Source of the DNA: Carnobacterium sp. 17-4
GTDB taxonomy: Bacteria; Bacillota; Bacilli; Lactobacillales; Carnobacteriaceae
Assembly: GCF_000195575.1 (NCBI RefSeq)
Contig: NC_015391.1
Span: 1,418,501-1,482,500 of the forward strand
DNA length: 64,000 bases
Direction: 5' to 3'
The notes beneath the pieces were generated by a model, which worked only from the letters and a program-made list of their open reading frames with translations, searched no databases and was not told the origin of the DNA. The position numbers were made by a program, and so were the translations under genes. The stretch's first letter is position 1. Every line of letters starts with the position of its first letter. Below are positions 1 through 10,497 of this stretch, piece after piece.

Positions 1-1514
1 TAAATGGTCGGTTTTTCATAAAAATTAATGACTATTAGCCATGTTTCACCATGATAACTTCTTTCATAAACAAAAAGTTGAGGATCATTTGGCAATAATT
101 CTTTATAATCGCCCCATACAATCAGTTCGTGTTCTTTTCTTAAACGAATCAACTTTTTGTAATAGTTAAAAATGGATTCTTCGTCTTGTTGATCTTTTTT
201 GACATTCAAGTCTTGATAGTTAGTATTGAGCGCCAACCAGGGAGTATCAGTAGTAAATCCTCCATTTAAAGACTCATCCCACGGAATCGGACGCCTAGCA
301 TTATCTCGTCCTTTTTTATTAATAGCACGAATAATCTCTTCTTTGTTGTAACCTTGCTGCAATCGTTCATTGTACATATTAATACTTTCTATATCGTTAA
401 CTTCTTCTATAGAAGAGATCGGTGTATTCGTTAAACCTATTTCTTCACCTTGGTAGATGTATGGCGTTCCTTTTAAAAAATGTAAAAAAGTCGCAAACAT
501 CTTGGCGGAAACGACACGGTATTGCGAAGAATCGTTGCCCCAACTAGATACAATGCGTGGAATATCATGATTGTTCCAAAACAAACTATTCCAACCGTCT
601 CCATCCAAAGCTAACTGCCACTTTGTAAAGACTTGTTTTAATTTAATAAAGTCCAAGGGCCTAGTATCCCATTTGGGTTTACCAGGTTGTTCGTCTAAAC
701 CAATATGCTCAAATTGGAAAACCATCGATAATTCATTGCGCTCAGGTGCAGAATATAATTTGGCATCTTCAGTCGTTACTCCCCAAGTCTCACCTACTGT
801 TAAAACATCTAGCTTGCCAAATGTTTTTTGATGCATTTCTTGAAGATACGTATGCAACATCGGACCATTGCCGGTAATTAGTTCATCTGGAATTTTTCCA
901 ATTAGATCAATAACATCCATTCGAAATCCACCGATCCCTTTATCCAGCCAAAAATTCATCATTTGCCAAATCTCATTGCGAACTTTTGGATTCTCCCAAT
1001 TTAAATCTGGCTGTTTCTTACTATATAGATGCAAATAATATTGATTGGTTTGTTCATCCAACTCCCATGCCGATCCGCTGAAGATGGACGTTAACTCATT
1101 AGGAGGCGTGTCATCGGGTTGTCCCTCTCGCCAAATATAATAGTCTCGATATCCATTGTCTTTGTTTTTTCGTGATTCTATGAACCAAGAATGCTCATCA
1201 GAAGTATGATTGACAACTAGATCCATGACAATTCGGATTCCTAAATCATTGGACTTTCGAATAAGCTCATCCATGTCATCCATTGTTCCGAATTCTGGAG
1301 AAATTGCTTGATAATCGCTAATATCATATCCATTATCGTCATTAGGGGATTGATAAACTGGACTTAACCAGATGGCATCAATCCCTAAATCAGCTAAATA
1401 GCTTAACCGTTGAATAATACCTTGAATATCTCCTATGCCATCTCCATTGCTATCTTGAAAACTTCTGGGATATATTTGATAAACAACAGAACTATGCCAC
1501 CATTTTTTTTCCAC
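1..1514 (-). CDS. GH13 alpha-glucosidase (oligo-1,6-glucosidase type), 3' end cut by window edge
   Basis: This gene encodes a cytosolic retaining alpha-glucosidase that should remove glucose from isomaltose or maltodextrin ends. I read it directly from the sequence: 504 codons are open up to the left edge, and the family is usually about 550 residues, so roughly 50 are missing. The GH13 motifs are present: DLVVNHTS, GGFRMDVID (nucleophile Asp), VGETWG (acid/base Glu) and NNHD. The start is a GTG. Its AAGGAG ribosome site overlaps the TAA stop of pgmB, so the two genes are probably translationally coupled. It is the last visible gene of the mal operon. Family assignment is firm; linkage preference is inferred. 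Confidence 0.9.
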   Translation of the reverse strand, partial: MEKKWWHSSVVYQIYPRSFQDSNGDGIGDIQGIIQRLSYLADLGIDAIWLSPVYQSPNDDNGYDISDYQAISPEFGTMDDMDELIRKSNDLGIRIVMDLVVNHTSDEHSWFIESRKNKDNGYRDYYIWREGQPDDTPPNELTSIFSGSAWELDEQTNQYYLHLYSKKQPDLNWENPKVRNEIWQMMNFWLDKGIGGFRMDVIDLIGKIPDELITGNGPMLHTYLQEMHQKTFGKLDVLTVGETWGVTTEDAKLYSAPERNELSMVFQFEHIGLDEQPGKPKWDTRPLDFIKLKQVFTKWQLALDGDGWNSLFWNNHDIPRIVSSWGNDSSQYRVVSAKMFATFLHFLKGTPYIYQGEEIGLTNTPISSIEEVNDIESINMYNERLQQGYNKEEIIRAINKKGRDNARRPIPWDESLNGGFTTDTPWLALNTNYQDLNVKKDQQDEESIFNYYKKLIRLRKEHELIVWGDYKELLPNDPQLFVYERSYHGETWLIVINFYEKPTI

Positions 1515-1527
1515 TATCAATCACTCC

Positions 1528-2187
1528 TTAGTTGGTTGCTCTTTTTAGAATGTCACTTAATTTCAACTCACTTGTATCTGACACAGCATAATCAGCGTTT
1601 CTCATCATCTCTTTTGTACCTACACCTACAGAAAAAATCCCGGCCGCATTAATTGATTCAATGCCAGCTTGAGCATCTTCCACGCCTACACATTCTTCTG
1701 GTTTTAACTGTAATTGTTCTACACCTTTAATAAAAATTTCCGGATTCGGTTTTCCATTAGCTAATGATGCAGGATCAACTACCGTATCAAATAAATCTGC
1801 TATTCCAAGTTTCTCCATTATGACTGGTCCATTTTTACTGGCAGATGCTAACGCTAATCGAATGTTTTCTTTTTTTAGATCTGCTAATAAATCTGCTATT
1901 CCGGGCAATAAATCATTAGGTGTAACACTTAAGATCAACTTTTTGTAATCTTCATTTTTTCCATCTGCTAATTGTTTTTTTTCTTCGACAGAATACTTTT
2001 CCGTTTGATTGCCTAACGCTAAAATGCGCTCAAGAGAATCCATTCGACTGATTCCTTTTAATTGCTCATTCATTTCACGGTCAAGCGGGATACCTAATTT
2101 ATTTGCCATTCTTTTCCAAGCTTGGTAATGGTACTCAGCAGTATCTGTCAAAACACCATCCAAATCAAAAATAAATCCTTTAATCAT
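1528..2187 (-). CDS. pgmB: Beta-phosphoglucomutase
   Basis: This HAD-superfamily enzyme of 219 residues converts beta-glucose 1-phosphate, the product of maltose phosphorylase, into glucose 6-phosphate for glycolysis. The N-terminus carries the HAD motif I signature DLDGVLTD, with Asp8 as the expected nucleophile and Asp10 as the acid/base. The usual SASKN and GVEDAQAG motifs of the family follow. The length is typical. It lies directly downstream of mapA, the classical pairing for intracellular maltose phosphorolysis, and upstream of an alpha-glucosidase gene. A short hairpin separates it from mapA, which may adjust its level. Confidence 0.95.
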   Translation of the reverse strand: MIKGFIFDLDGVLTDTAEYHYQAWKRMANKLGIPLDREMNEQLKGISRMDSLERILALGNQTEKYSVEEKKQLADGKNEDYKKLILSVTPNDLLPGIADLLADLKKENIRLALASASKNGPVIMEKLGIADLFDTVVDPASLANGKPNPEIFIKGVEQLQLKPEECVGVEDAQAGIESINAAGIFSVGVGTKEMMRNADYAVSDTSELKLSDILKRATN

Positions 2188-2219
2188 TTGCTAACTGCTC
2201 CTTTTTAACAATAATAAAA

Positions 2220-2249
2220 GCTATCAAATGAATTTATCAATTTGATAGC
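2220..2249 (-). terminator. Intergenic hairpin between mapA and pgmB
   Basis: Nine-base-pair perfect inverted repeat (arms 2220-2228 and 2241-2249), followed on the minus strand by a short U-rich run. It may be a weak terminator or RNA-processing stem that lowers pgmB expression relative to mapA. Confidence 0.45.
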
Positions 2250-2284
2250 CTTCTATTGATTGCTTTTTTAAATTCAACATTTTT

Positions 2285-4576
2285 TTATTTAATTGTCTGG
2301 AAAAACCGAATCGGACTTTCAACTACATCTGACAACACCATTTCTTGATCATATAAAGTAAGGTCAAGCGGCTCGCCTTCTTCTAAACGGACGCTCACAG
2401 TTTCTTGTGTCACCGAGATATGAAGCAAACGTCCGCGGTACTTGATCATAAAGTTATATTCTGTCCAGTTTTCCGGACAAAAAGGTTTGAAAATCAGTTT
2501 ACCATTGAATGTACGCATACCGGCAAATCCTTGAACAATAGCCAACCATCCGCCACTCATTGAAGTAATGTGCAACCCATCTTCAGTATCATTGTTGTAG
2601 TTATCTAAATCTAAACGAGCTGTACGTGCATACAATTCAACCGCTTTTTCTTTTTTGCCAAGTTCTGCTGCTAAAATAGCATGAATGGATGCAGAAAGTG
2701 AAGACTCATGAACCGTCATTGGCTCATAGAAGTTAAAGTTGGCTTCTTTTTCTTCTAGCGTAAACTCGTCGTTCAAGTAATAAATACCTTGTAAGACATC
2801 CGCTTGCTTGATAAAACAAGAGCGTAAAATTTTGTCCCATGACCAATGTTGATTGATGGGTCTTTCAGCTGGATCCAAATCATTGGTTGTAAGCAAATCC
2901 TTATCTAAAAATGTATCGTGTTGTACGAAAACATTTAATTCATCATCATGAGGATAATACATCTTTTCAATAATGTCTTCCCATTTAGATGTTTCTCCAT
3001 CCTTTAAATGCAATTCATTTGCAACTATTGGAAAAACTTTTTTTAGACTTTCCAATGTATAGCGGAGCGTCCAAGCAGCCATCGTGTTTGTGTACCAATT
3101 ATTATTAATGTTGTTTTCATATTCGTTTGGACCTGTAACGCCATGAATCATGTAGTGCTTATTTCGTTTAGAGAAATGCACACGGTCAGCCCAGAAACGT
3201 GAGATTGCAACCAACATTTCAATCCCTTTAGTTGTTAAAAAGGTTTCATCACCAGTATAATTCGTGTAATTATAGATAGCGTACGCAATCGTGCTGTTAC
3301 GGTGGATCTCTTCAAAGGTAATTTCCCATTCATTATGGCTTTCGATTCCATTAAATGTCACCATTGGATACAAAGCTCCTTGCAAGCCTTGTTGTTTAGC
3401 ATTATGGAACGCACCTGGAAGTTGATTATGGCGATAGGTCAACAATTGTTCTGAGACCGTTTCATCAGCAACTGATAGATACATAGGAAGAATGAACGCT
3501 TCAGTGTCCCAATAAGTAGCTCCGCCATATTTTTCACCCGTGAATCCTTTTGGCCCAATATTCAAACGATTGTCTTCACCATAGTAAGTAGAAAACAATT
3601 GGAATATACTAAATCGAATTCCTTGCTGGCTTTCGGCATCTCCTTTAATCACCACATCAGCTTTGTGCCAACGTTTTTTCCAGATTGCTATGTGCTGTGC
3701 TTCTACTGCTTCCGTCCCTAAAGCGATGGCTTGATCCAACATTTCTGCAGCTGCTGTCTGTTGGTTTTCAGGTTGTATATCACGACTTGTCAGTACACTG
3801 ATAAATTTAGTTACTTTGGCTTTTTCACCAACAGCTAGTTTATAAGTGATTTTTTCTTCCACTTGCATAAATCCTTCAGAAAATTCTCTTTTTTCATAAT
3901 TTACTGCACTACTTTCCATCATGGTAGTTACAGTAAATTGTTCTACCCCAAAAGGATTTTCAATCGTTTTAGTCGTTAGACTGCTTTTCTCTCCCGAAAC
4001 ACGGTTCATTTCTAACCAGAAATTTTCTTCATAGTTGCTGTCTTCATTTTTAACATTGCCATCCATCTTCGGTATGAAAATGATTGTTGCGTCGCCTTTT
4101 AGGACTTCAGCTGTAACTTCAACAACCGCTAATTCTTTAGTCGCAGCACTTACAAAGCGCTTAAAGGTGAAACGGATTTCTTTTTCTCCTTCAACCCATG
4201 TATATGAACGATACAAAATACCTTTTTTCATGTCTAAATCGATTTCATAGTCTTTTACTTCATCAATCGCCAAATCAACTTTGTGGTCGTCTACCATTAA
4301 CTCAATAGGAATAAAATTTGTGGCATTGATCACTTTTCCAAAATACTCTGGGTAGCCGTTTTTCCACCAGCCGACTCTTGTTTTATCCGGAAACCAGACA
4401 CCTGCAAGATACGTTCCTAAATGAGAATCACCTGAATAACCTTCTTCAAAGTTTCCACGCATTCCCATGTACCCATTTCCAATGGAAGTTAAACTTTCTT
4501 GTAGTCTTTTATCTGTTCTATCTAATTTCGTTGATTTTACTCTCCATGGGTCAACATCAAATAAACGCTTAATCAT
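2285..4576 (-). CDS. mapA: Maltose phosphorylase, glycoside hydrolase family 65
   Basis: The 763-residue protein cleaves maltose with inorganic phosphate, giving glucose and beta-glucose 1-phosphate with inversion. It has the GH65 layout: an N-terminal beta-sandwich, an (alpha/alpha)6 barrel and a C-terminal sheet. The segment [17 protein letters not shown] carries the catalytic Glu region of GH65 phosphorylases. Trehalose or kojibiose phosphorylases are in the same family, but placement beside maltose transport genes and pgmB favours maltose. The start ATG overlaps the end of malA by eight bases, and its GGAGGT ribosome site lies inside malA, so translation is coupled. Confidence 0.93.
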   Translation of the reverse strand: MIKRLFDVDPWRVKSTKLDRTDKRLQESLTSIGNGYMGMRGNFEEGYSGDSHLGTYLAGVWFPDKTRVGWWKNGYPEYFGKVINATNFIPIELMVDDHKVDLAIDEVKDYEIDLDMKKGILYRSYTWVEGEKEIRFTFKRFVSAATKELAVVEVTAEVLKGDATIIFIPKMDGNVKNEDSNYEENFWLEMNRVSGEKSSLTTKTIENPFGVEQFTVTTMMESSAVNYEKREFSEGFMQVEEKITYKLAVGEKAKVTKFISVLTSRDIQPENQQTAAAEMLDQAIALGTEAVEAQHIAIWKKRWHKADVVIKGDAESQQGIRFSIFQLFSTYYGEDNRLNIGPKGFTGEKYGGATYWDTEAFILPMYLSVADETVSEQLLTYRHNQLPGAFHNAKQQGLQGALYPMVTFNGIESHNEWEITFEEIHRNSTIAYAIYNYTNYTGDETFLTTKGIEMLVAISRFWADRVHFSKRNKHYMIHGVTGPNEYENNINNNWYTNTMAAWTLRYTLESLKKVFPIVANELHLKDGETSKWEDIIEKMYYPHDDELNVFVQHDTFLDKDLLTTNDLDPAERPINQHWSWDKILRSCFIKQADVLQGIYYLNDEFTLEEKEANFNFYEPMTVHESSLSASIHAILAAELGKKEKAVELYARTARLDLDNYNNDTEDGLHITSMSGGWLAIVQGFAGMRTFNGKLIFKPFCPENWTEYNFMIKYRGRLLHISVTQETVSVRLEEGEPLDLTLYDQEMVLSDVVESPIRFFQTIK

Positions 4577-5429
4577 GTACTTTTACCTCCAAATGCTTTT
4601 TTAGGTTCTTTTCATTCGTTGCATCATTAAATTTCGTTTGATAAAAAACAAACAGAAGCATGACTACTAGTCCTACTGATTGAATCATTAGCAAAATGAT
4701 GATGTCGAATTGAATCAACCCAATCAACAAACCTATGAATGATGGCAACCCGATACAATTAATCAAAAGATTGACCGATTCTTTATAGGTTTTGATAGAA
4801 GAAAATTGACTTTTTTTTGTCAAATACAAAAAGATAGCTGAACCAAACGTTAGAAAAAATGTGCTAATCAATGTAATGGTGAATACTAGAAACATTAACG
4901 TTGCTATGGTATATCCTTTGTTTTTAATAAACCATTGTCGCGAAAGGGCGGCTTTTAATTCGTCCCCATTCGTAACTTTAGCTAGATCAAAATCTTTTGT
5001 ATAAGGAATAGTCGAGACATCCTGGCTGCCTTCTTTAATCATGAACTCATTTTCTTGAAAAATCAGCGCATTTTCAAAAGTTAGCGCTTCTGTAATCTCA
5101 TTTTCTGTCAGTAAAGCACTAACCGTACCTTTTTCGGATGAAAGCATAAATGATTCTGGTAACGCTAATGTTCCGTTCTCATATCTGCCTTCTTGTAGTT
5201 TTAAAACAACTGTTTCATCTATTAAACCGAACGAACCAGGTAACGTCCCTTCCACTGGAAAAGTATCCATTTTCATATAATTTAATGATACTGGGATCAT
5301 CAATAAACTATTAACAAAAAGCAAAACAACAAAAATTTGAAACCAGTTTAGTTGATGACGATTTTTGAAGATTTTGCTAGGAGACCAAATGCTTTTAAAA
5401 TAATTTAACGGGAATGCATCAGTTTTCAT
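4569..5429 (-). CDS. malA: MalA-like membrane protein (DUF1189)
   Basis: This 286-residue integral membrane protein belongs to the DUF1189 family, called MalA in streptococcal maltodextrin operons, where its biochemical role is not established. The sequence shows a cytosolic N-terminus, one membrane segment near residues 30-50, a mostly extracellular middle of about 120 residues, then several hydrophobic helices (about 170-200 and 220-265). It sits between malG and mapA and overlaps mapA by eight bases. A role in maltodextrin uptake or envelope sensing is only an inference from its position. Confidence 0.8.
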   Translation of the reverse strand: MKTDAFPLNYFKSIWSPSKIFKNRHQLNWFQIFVVLLFVNSLLMIPVSLNYMKMDTFPVEGTLPGSFGLIDETVVLKLQEGRYENGTLALPESFMLSSEKGTVSALLTENEITEALTFENALIFQENEFMIKEGSQDVSTIPYTKDFDLAKVTNGDELKAALSRQWFIKNKGYTIATLMFLVFTITLISTFFLTFGSAIFLYLTKKSQFSSIKTYKESVNLLINCIGLPSFIGLLIGLIQFDIIILLMIQSVGLVVMLLFVFYQTKFNDATNEKNLKKHLEVKVHD

Positions 5430-5471
5430 TGTTTCACTTCATTTCTTTTTAAAATTTTCATTCTCAAAATA

Positions 5472-6323
5472 TTATCCTTTTGTTCCACCGGTAGTTAAAC
5501 CAGAAACAAAATTCTTTTGCAGTAAGAAGAACAATACAGATATTGGAACGGCAATCAAAATTGCACCGGCTGCGAATAAAGCCACTTTTTGATCTTGTGG
5601 GTTGCTAATAAAAGTTTGTAACCCTACTGCGACTGTAATTTTTTCTGGACTTCTTAGTAAAAATCTAGCCAGCATGTAATCCCCAAATGGAGTCATAAAT
5701 GCCCAAAGTGCTTGCACCGCAATCATGGGACGTACAAGTGGAAGTACTATTTGCCAAAAGATTCTAAAGTGTCCTGCTCCGTCTAATTTAGCTGACTCGT
5801 CTAAATCTTTTGGAACTGTATCAAAATATCCTTTCATTAACCACGTATTCATCGGTATTCCTCCACCAATATATAGCATAGTCAAGAACCAAAATTGATC
5901 CAGTGCCCCTAATAGTAACGCCATAACATAAAAGGCAGTCAAAGCAGCCATTGTTGGAACCATTTGAATAACAAGGAAAAACATCAAACTTTTTTTCCGT
6001 CCTAAAAAGTTGTAACGGCTATAGGCATATCCAGCAATCGTAACCAATCCTACTTGAATGACCATTGTTGAGACTGCTACAATCAAAGTATTTTTATACC
6101 ATGTACCGTACAGCGTATCTTGGAATAAACGCGTGAAGTTAGATAAAGTCCATTCTGAATTTAGATCTAATGAGAACGCCGTTATATTACCAGATTTAAA
6201 TGCTGAACTAGCTGTAATCAGCAACGGATAGATGATAATAATCGCCAAAGCAATCATATAGGCATAAGTGAAAAACCGACTAAGGAAACGAGAAGTCTTT
6301 TGGGATTTAAATAATTTCTCCAT
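5472..6323 (-). CDS. malG: Maltodextrin ABC transporter permease MalG
   Basis: This is one of two inner-membrane permease subunits of a carbohydrate ABC importer. About six transmembrane helices are visible. The EAA loop ([14 protein letters not shown]) that contacts the ATPase is present near two thirds of the length. I place the start at the ATG at 6323, which has a GGAGG site nine bases upstream; the longer frame from 6350 would put the start inside malF with no ribosome site. Only one base separates it from the malF stop. The product is 283 residues, normal for MalG. Confidence 0.93.
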   Translation of the reverse strand: MEKLFKSQKTSRFLSRFFTYAYMIALAIIIIYPLLITASSAFKSGNITAFSLDLNSEWTLSNFTRLFQDTLYGTWYKNTLIVAVSTMVIQVGLVTIAGYAYSRYNFLGRKKSLMFFLVIQMVPTMAALTAFYVMALLLGALDQFWFLTMLYIGGGIPMNTWLMKGYFDTVPKDLDESAKLDGAGHFRIFWQIVLPLVRPMIAVQALWAFMTPFGDYMLARFLLRSPEKITVAVGLQTFISNPQDQKVALFAAGAILIAVPISVLFFLLQKNFVSGLTTGGTKG

Positions 6324-6324
6324 A

Positions 6325-7635
6325 TTATGCATCCTCCATATTAAATGCATTTGTTTTCTTGAAGACTAACAAGGAAACAGTGATAACCAAAGCTGAAATA
6401 ATCAAGGTGATCGCAGCAGCCATTGAATATTGCGGTGAAGTTCCAGTTGTTAACTTATAAATCCACGATATCAAGATATCTGTAGCTCCTGCACCACCAC
6501 CAACGCTTCCTGGCCCACCATTATTAAAGAGGTAGATCATTGAAAAGTTATTGAAGTTTCCAGTGTATTGCGTAATAAAAGTTGGAGCAGCTACCATAAA
6601 GACCATTGGCATTGTAATTTCTCTGAAACGCTGAAAAGCACTAGCTCCATCAATTTTAGCAGCTTCATATAAATCTTCTGGGATAGATTGCAATATACTC
6701 GTTGTCATAACGTAAATATATGGGAATCCTAACCAGCCTTGAATCATGATAATAGCCATCTTAGACCAAAATGCATTTGTTTTCCAAGCGATTCTCCCGA
6801 TTTCTACGAAGGGTAAATTGTTTATTAATGGAATAACTTGAGTATTGATGGCTCCGATACTATCGTTAAAAATATTTGAAAAAGATAAAATCGTGATAAA
6901 AGCAGGTACCGCCCAAGGGAGTAAGAAGATAACACCAAAGAATCTTTTCCCTTTAATAAAGGATTGATTGGCTATAACTGCTGTGAAAATTCCGACAACA
7001 ATTTGTAAGGTTGTCGCACTGAATGTCCAAATGATTGTCCAACTGAAAACAGACGTAAAAGCATCCCTATAGGTACTTAAGAAGAAAATATTTACGAAGT
7101 TTTTTAAACCAATCCAGTCAATCAAAGATGCTGGTGGAATATGATAAAAATCGTAGTTTGTAAATGCCATAAATAATGTAACCAAAACGGGGAAGATAAT
7201 GGTAAAGGCCATCATTAAGTAAGCAGGCACGATCAATAAGTAAGGAAAACCTGCATTATAGACATTCCACATGACTTCTTTAGCTGTCACATTAACTTTT
7301 TGTCCTTTATTCCAAATGTTAGCTACTCGTCTAGCATCATAGATATTTAATGCGTAGAAGGCTAAGAAGATAATGGTTATAATGAGTTGAAGTGTTCCTT
7401 CAATCATAATAAATAATGAATGATCTTCCATTGGAGTGCTTCCTAAAGTAATAAGTCCGTTAAATGCATCAATACCAAAAACGATCATCTCGACAATAAA
7501 TGCGACAAAAATAGCTAAAAATACAATTCCTTTAAACCGTTGTCCGTTATAAAGCTGTCCTAAACCTGGTATTATTGAGTACAACATTGCCTTTTTTTCG
7601 TTTTTACCATTTTGAGGTTTTGTCTGAGAAGACAT
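6325..7635 (-). CDS. malF: Maltodextrin ABC transporter permease MalF
   Basis: This 436-residue permease partner of MalG has an EAA loop ([14 protein letters not shown]) and about eight hydrophobic segments. The first 110 residues form an N-terminal extension with extra membrane helices and a [10 protein letters not shown] motif, as seen in MalF/MalC proteins of lactic acid bacteria. A good AAGGAGGAG ribosome site precedes the ATG. It lies downstream of the maltose-binding protein gene, separated by a hairpin that probably attenuates transcription. With MalG and a shared ATPase encoded elsewhere it would form the maltodextrin importer. Confidence 0.93.
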   Translation of the reverse strand: MSSQTKPQNGKNEKKAMLYSIIPGLGQLYNGQRFKGIVFLAIFVAFIVEMIVFGIDAFNGLITLGSTPMEDHSLFIMIEGTLQLIITIIFLAFYALNIYDARRVANIWNKGQKVNVTAKEVMWNVYNAGFPYLLIVPAYLMMAFTIIFPVLVTLFMAFTNYDFYHIPPASLIDWIGLKNFVNIFFLSTYRDAFTSVFSWTIIWTFSATTLQIVVGIFTAVIANQSFIKGKRFFGVIFLLPWAVPAFITILSFSNIFNDSIGAINTQVIPLINNLPFVEIGRIAWKTNAFWSKMAIIMIQGWLGFPYIYVMTTSILQSIPEDLYEAAKIDGASAFQRFREITMPMVFMVAAPTFITQYTGNFNNFSMIYLFNNGGPGSVGGGAGATDILISWIYKLTTGTSPQYSMAAAITLIISALVITVSLLVFKKTNAFNMEDA

Positions 7636-7664
7636 TTTTAACTCCTCCTTTTTCTTTTAACATT

Positions 7665-7698
7665 TTTCGGCAGAGAACAATTGCATCCTCTGCCGAAA
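7665..7698 (-). terminator. Partial terminator between malE1 and malF
   Basis: An 11-bp perfect stem (7665-7675 with 7688-7698) lies between the binding-protein gene and the permease genes, with only a weak U-tract. Such stems commonly keep binding protein in excess over permease by partial termination or by protecting the upstream mRNA. Confidence 0.65.
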
Positions 7699-7720
7699 CC
7701 TGTTCAATTTTAGTTATAAT

Positions 7721-9004
7721 TTAATTTGTATATTTTTGTTCGATCGATTCTTTGATCAATTTAGCAGAATCATCCGCCGACTCTTGAGGTGTTTTGTTTC
7801 CTGAAGCTGCATCAAACAACATATTTTCAGCACCTGTCCAAACTTCAGCCATTTCAGGAATGTTTGGCATTGGTTGTGCATCTTTGTATTGATTGATTAC
7901 AGCTGTTGTTAATTCATCATTTTTCCCTGTAGCGTAAACACGTGATTCTTGATTTGCCGGTACTTCATTTGTTGCATCATAGAATTTGTTTTGGTTTTCA
8001 GTATTTGTCACATAGTCTAACCATGCTTGAGAAACATCTTTATTTTCAGAGTAGTTGCTGACAACCCATCCTTTTCCGCCACCAAATGCTTCATACGCTT
8101 CATCATTGTTTAATGTTGGGATAGTAGAAACACCATAGTTAACACCAGCATCTTTTAAGCTAGCTGCTTGCCAAGGTCCGCCAATAAATGCGCCAACTTT
8201 ACCGTTTAAGTATTGATCTGTAATGAAAGCATCAGAACTTGTTACATCTTGCATACCTTGTGGCCATGTATTTTGGAACCAGTCAGTAGCATATTCGATA
8301 GCTTCAACAGCACCTTCATTGTTTAGTCCAATGTCTGTTGGGTCTGTTCCGTCTTCACCAAAAACGTATCCGCCGTAACCAGCAACTAAACCGTAAGTGA
8401 AATAAAAGTCAGTCCATTTAGCTAAGAATCCTGTATTTTTTCCTTCTTCTCCTTCAAAAGCAAATTGATCGTCTTTTGCTAATTCTTCTAAATCTGCAAA
8501 TGTTGTTGGTGCTGCATCTAATAAATCTGTATTATAGTATAATACCAATGTTTCAATTACTGAAGGTGCTCCATAAATTTTTCCATCTAAAGTAACTTGA
8601 GCTCTATCTGTGTCATCATATTGATCATCATTTCCTAATGTCACTTCAGCAATATGTCCTTGTTGTCCTAGAGATCCCATACGGTCATAAGCAGACATCA
8701 TAATGTCTGGCGCATTTCCAGATGGACCATCCAGAGGTAACGCTTCCAATTGTTCGAACATATCGCGTTCCGTTACTTCAATGGTAACCCCATGTTCTTC
8801 TTCAAAATCACCTTTAATATCTTCAACATAATCTACATACCCTTTGTCAACAGAAATTTGTAATGTTGTGTCTCCACCTGCTTCTTCTCCACCGGATGTT
8901 GAACTCGTTTCTGTGGCTTCTTCCCCGCCTCCACATGCTGCAAGCACTAGTGCACTAGCAGATACTAAACCTAAAACATATTTTTTCCAACCTGTCTTTT
9001 TCAT
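7721..9004 (-). CDS. malE: Maltose/maltodextrin-binding lipoprotein, copy 1
   Basis: This 427-residue extracytoplasmic solute-binding protein of the MalE type captures maltodextrins outside the membrane and delivers them to MalFG. A signal peptide ends in a lipobox LAAC (Cys about residue 24), followed by a Gly/Glu/Ser/Thr-rich linker, so the mature protein should be lipid-anchored. It is about 60-65% identical by eye to the neighbouring copy at 9192-10469, indicating duplication. It is the first gene of the malE-malF-malG-malA-mapA-pgmB operon and has its own strong promoter with operator sites. Confidence 0.92.
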   Translation of the reverse strand: MKKTGWKKYVLGLVSASALVLAACGGGEEATETSSTSGGEEAGGDTTLQISVDKGYVDYVEDIKGDFEEEHGVTIEVTERDMFEQLEALPLDGPSGNAPDIMMSAYDRMGSLGQQGHIAEVTLGNDDQYDDTDRAQVTLDGKIYGAPSVIETLVLYYNTDLLDAAPTTFADLEELAKDDQFAFEGEEGKNTGFLAKWTDFYFTYGLVAGYGGYVFGEDGTDPTDIGLNNEGAVEAIEYATDWFQNTWPQGMQDVTSSDAFITDQYLNGKVGAFIGGPWQAASLKDAGVNYGVSTIPTLNNDEAYEAFGGGKGWVVSNYSENKDVSQAWLDYVTNTENQNKFYDATNEVPANQESRVYATGKNDELTTAVINQYKDAQPMPNIPEMAEVWTGAENMLFDAASGNKTPQESADDSAKLIKESIEQKYTN

Positions 9005-9049
9005 CTTTGTATATCCCCCTCATGTATGAGTTTTTTTGATTACATACCT

Positions 9050-9078
9050 ATTATCAGTTATCCAAGCACTTTGTGCAA
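9050..9078 (-). promoter_or_regulatory. Promoter of the malE1-malFGA-mapA-pgmB operon
   Basis: On the minus strand a -35 box TTGCAC (9073-9078) and a -10 box GATAAT (9050-9055) are separated by exactly 17 bases. The start codon lies about 45 bases downstream of the -10. A cre-like site covers the -35 box. Confidence 0.75.
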
Positions 9079-9087
9079 ACGTTTTCT
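9073..9087 (+). promoter_or_regulatory. cre-like CcpA operator overlapping the malE1 -35 box
   Basis: The 15-mer fits the catabolite-responsive element consensus WTGNAANCGNWNNCW with one mismatch, at the first base. It covers the -35 box, so binding of CcpA (or of a LacI-family MalR) should block the promoter when preferred sugars are available. Confidence 0.6.
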
Positions 9088-9090
9088 AAT

Positions 9091-9104
9091 TGTTACCGGT
9101 AACA
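9091..9104. promoter_or_regulatory. Palindromic operator, probable MalR site
   Basis: The sequence TGTTACCGGTAACA is a perfect 14-bp palindrome with the central CG step typical of LacI-family operators. It lies just upstream of the malE1 -35 box. A near-identical palindrome occurs at 14191-14204 in front of a GH13 gene, supporting one shared regulator, probably the LacI protein at 18860-19831. Confidence 0.65.
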
Positions 9105-9134
9105 GTATTCATTTATGTGTTGCACCTACAAAAA

Positions 9135-9186
9135 AAAAGACAATGCTGTCTAAAGAGCGGTTGCTCTAAAAACAGCATTGTCTTTT
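9135..9186 (-). terminator. Terminator of malE2
   Basis: A 15-bp stem (9135-9149 with 9172-9186) with a nested AGAGC/GCTCT stem lies just past the malE2 stop, and a run of at least eight T follows on the minus strand. This is a strong rho-independent terminator and makes malE2 monocistronic. Confidence 0.85.
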
Positions 9187-9191
9187 AAAAT

Positions 9192-10469
9192 TTAGTCTTG
9201 GTATTTCTGTGCGATATTCTCTTCGATTAATTGAACCGCATCATCTGCAGCTTGTTGTGGAGATTTATTTCCAGAAGCAGCATCAAAAATCATTGTCTCA
9301 GCACCGGTCCATACTTCACTCATTTCAGGGATATTGGGCATTGGTACGGCTGTATTAAATTGTTCAATGACTGCTTTTGTTAACTCATTTCCTGATTCAC
9401 TGACAACTGTTCTCGCTTCTTGATTAGCCGGAATTTCTGAAGTCAACTCATACAACGTTTCACTATTTTCTGCATTCGTAACATAATTCAACCACTCTTG
9501 GGCTAATTCAGGATTTTTCGAGTATTTGCTGGCTACCCAAGCTACGCCTCCTGCAAAAGGTTCATACTCTTCTCCATTCGGTAATGTCGGAATGGTTGAA
9601 ACGCCATAATTCACATCTGCATCATCATAGCCGCTTGCACCCCATGGTCCATTAATCACAGCTGCCGTTTTACCGCTAGTAAATAATTCATTCATAAAGT
9701 TTTCTGAGCTGGTTGCATCTAGCATTCCTTGAGGCCAAACATTCTGATACCAATCTGTTATATAGGTGATACCTTCAACAGATTCAGGTGAATTTAATCC
9801 AATATCGGTTGGATCCGTTCCCTCTTCCCCAAAGACATAACCTCCATATCCAGAAAGCAAACCAATGTATTGATACGGAGTTGTCCAGTTAGCTAAGAAA
9901 GCAGTATTTGTACCTTCTTCATTTTCAAAAGCATACTGATCATCTTCTGACAATGCTTCTAAATCCTCAAACGTTTCCGGTGCTTGGTCAATTAACTCTT
10001 TATTGTAATACATTACTAATGATTCAATAACAAACGGGGCACCATAAATTTTTTCGTCAAGCGTAACTTGTCTTTGATCTAATTCATCATAGCGTCCATC
10101 ATCTGGTAAGGTAACCTCTGCTATATGACCTTGTTGACCTAATATACCTACTCGATCATACGGAGCAATCAAAATATCAGATCCAATTTCAGCAGGTCCA
10201 TCCAGTGGTAAAGCTTCTAGTCCATCAAACATGTCTCGTTCAGAAATTTCAATCGTTACATTATGTTCTTCTTCGAAAGCTGGAATAATTTCATTAACAT
10301 AATCAATGTATCGAGGATCTACATCTATTTTTAAAGTTGAAGCATTTCCGTCTCCACCCGTTGACGAATTCGTTTCAGTTGTCTCTTCCCCACTGCCACA
10401 AGCAGCCAAGACTAACGCACTAGCCGATAGCAAACCTAACACTATATTTTTCCAAACCCTTTTCTCCAC
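9192..10469 (-). CDS. malE: Maltose/maltodextrin-binding lipoprotein, copy 2
   Basis: This is a second MalE-type binding lipoprotein, with signal peptide and LAAC lipobox, closely similar to copy 1 along its whole length. I choose the GTG at 10469 as start because a GGAGGAG site lies just upstream, which gives 425 residues. The longer TTG frame from 10526 would begin inside the -35 box of the gene's own promoter. It is transcribed alone, between its own promoter and a strong terminator, and so supplies binding protein independently of the permease. Different oligosaccharide-length preference from copy 1 is possible but cannot be seen here. Confidence 0.9.
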   Translation of the reverse strand: MEKRVWKNIVLGLLSASALVLAACGSGEETTETNSSTGGDGNASTLKIDVDPRYIDYVNEIIPAFEEEHNVTIEISERDMFDGLEALPLDGPAEIGSDILIAPYDRVGILGQQGHIAEVTLPDDGRYDELDQRQVTLDEKIYGAPFVIESLVMYYNKELIDQAPETFEDLEALSEDDQYAFENEEGTNTAFLANWTTPYQYIGLLSGYGGYVFGEEGTDPTDIGLNSPESVEGITYITDWYQNVWPQGMLDATSSENFMNELFTSGKTAAVINGPWGASGYDDADVNYGVSTIPTLPNGEEYEPFAGGVAWVASKYSKNPELAQEWLNYVTNAENSETLYELTSEIPANQEARTVVSESGNELTKAVIEQFNTAVPMPNIPEMSEVWTGAETMIFDAASGNKSPQQAADDAVQLIEENIAQKYQD

Positions 10470-10497
10470 TGTAATCTCCTCCTTCTCAGTTAACTTT

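Noticed and set aside
571-831. 86-codon plus-strand frame inside the GH13 gene at the left edge
   Set aside because: It is antisense to an intact, motif-bearing coding sequence and has no ribosome site.
9091-9104. Terminator reading of the TGTTACCGGTAACA palindrome
   Set aside because: It has no loop and no T-run and lies directly at a promoter, so an operator is the better explanation.
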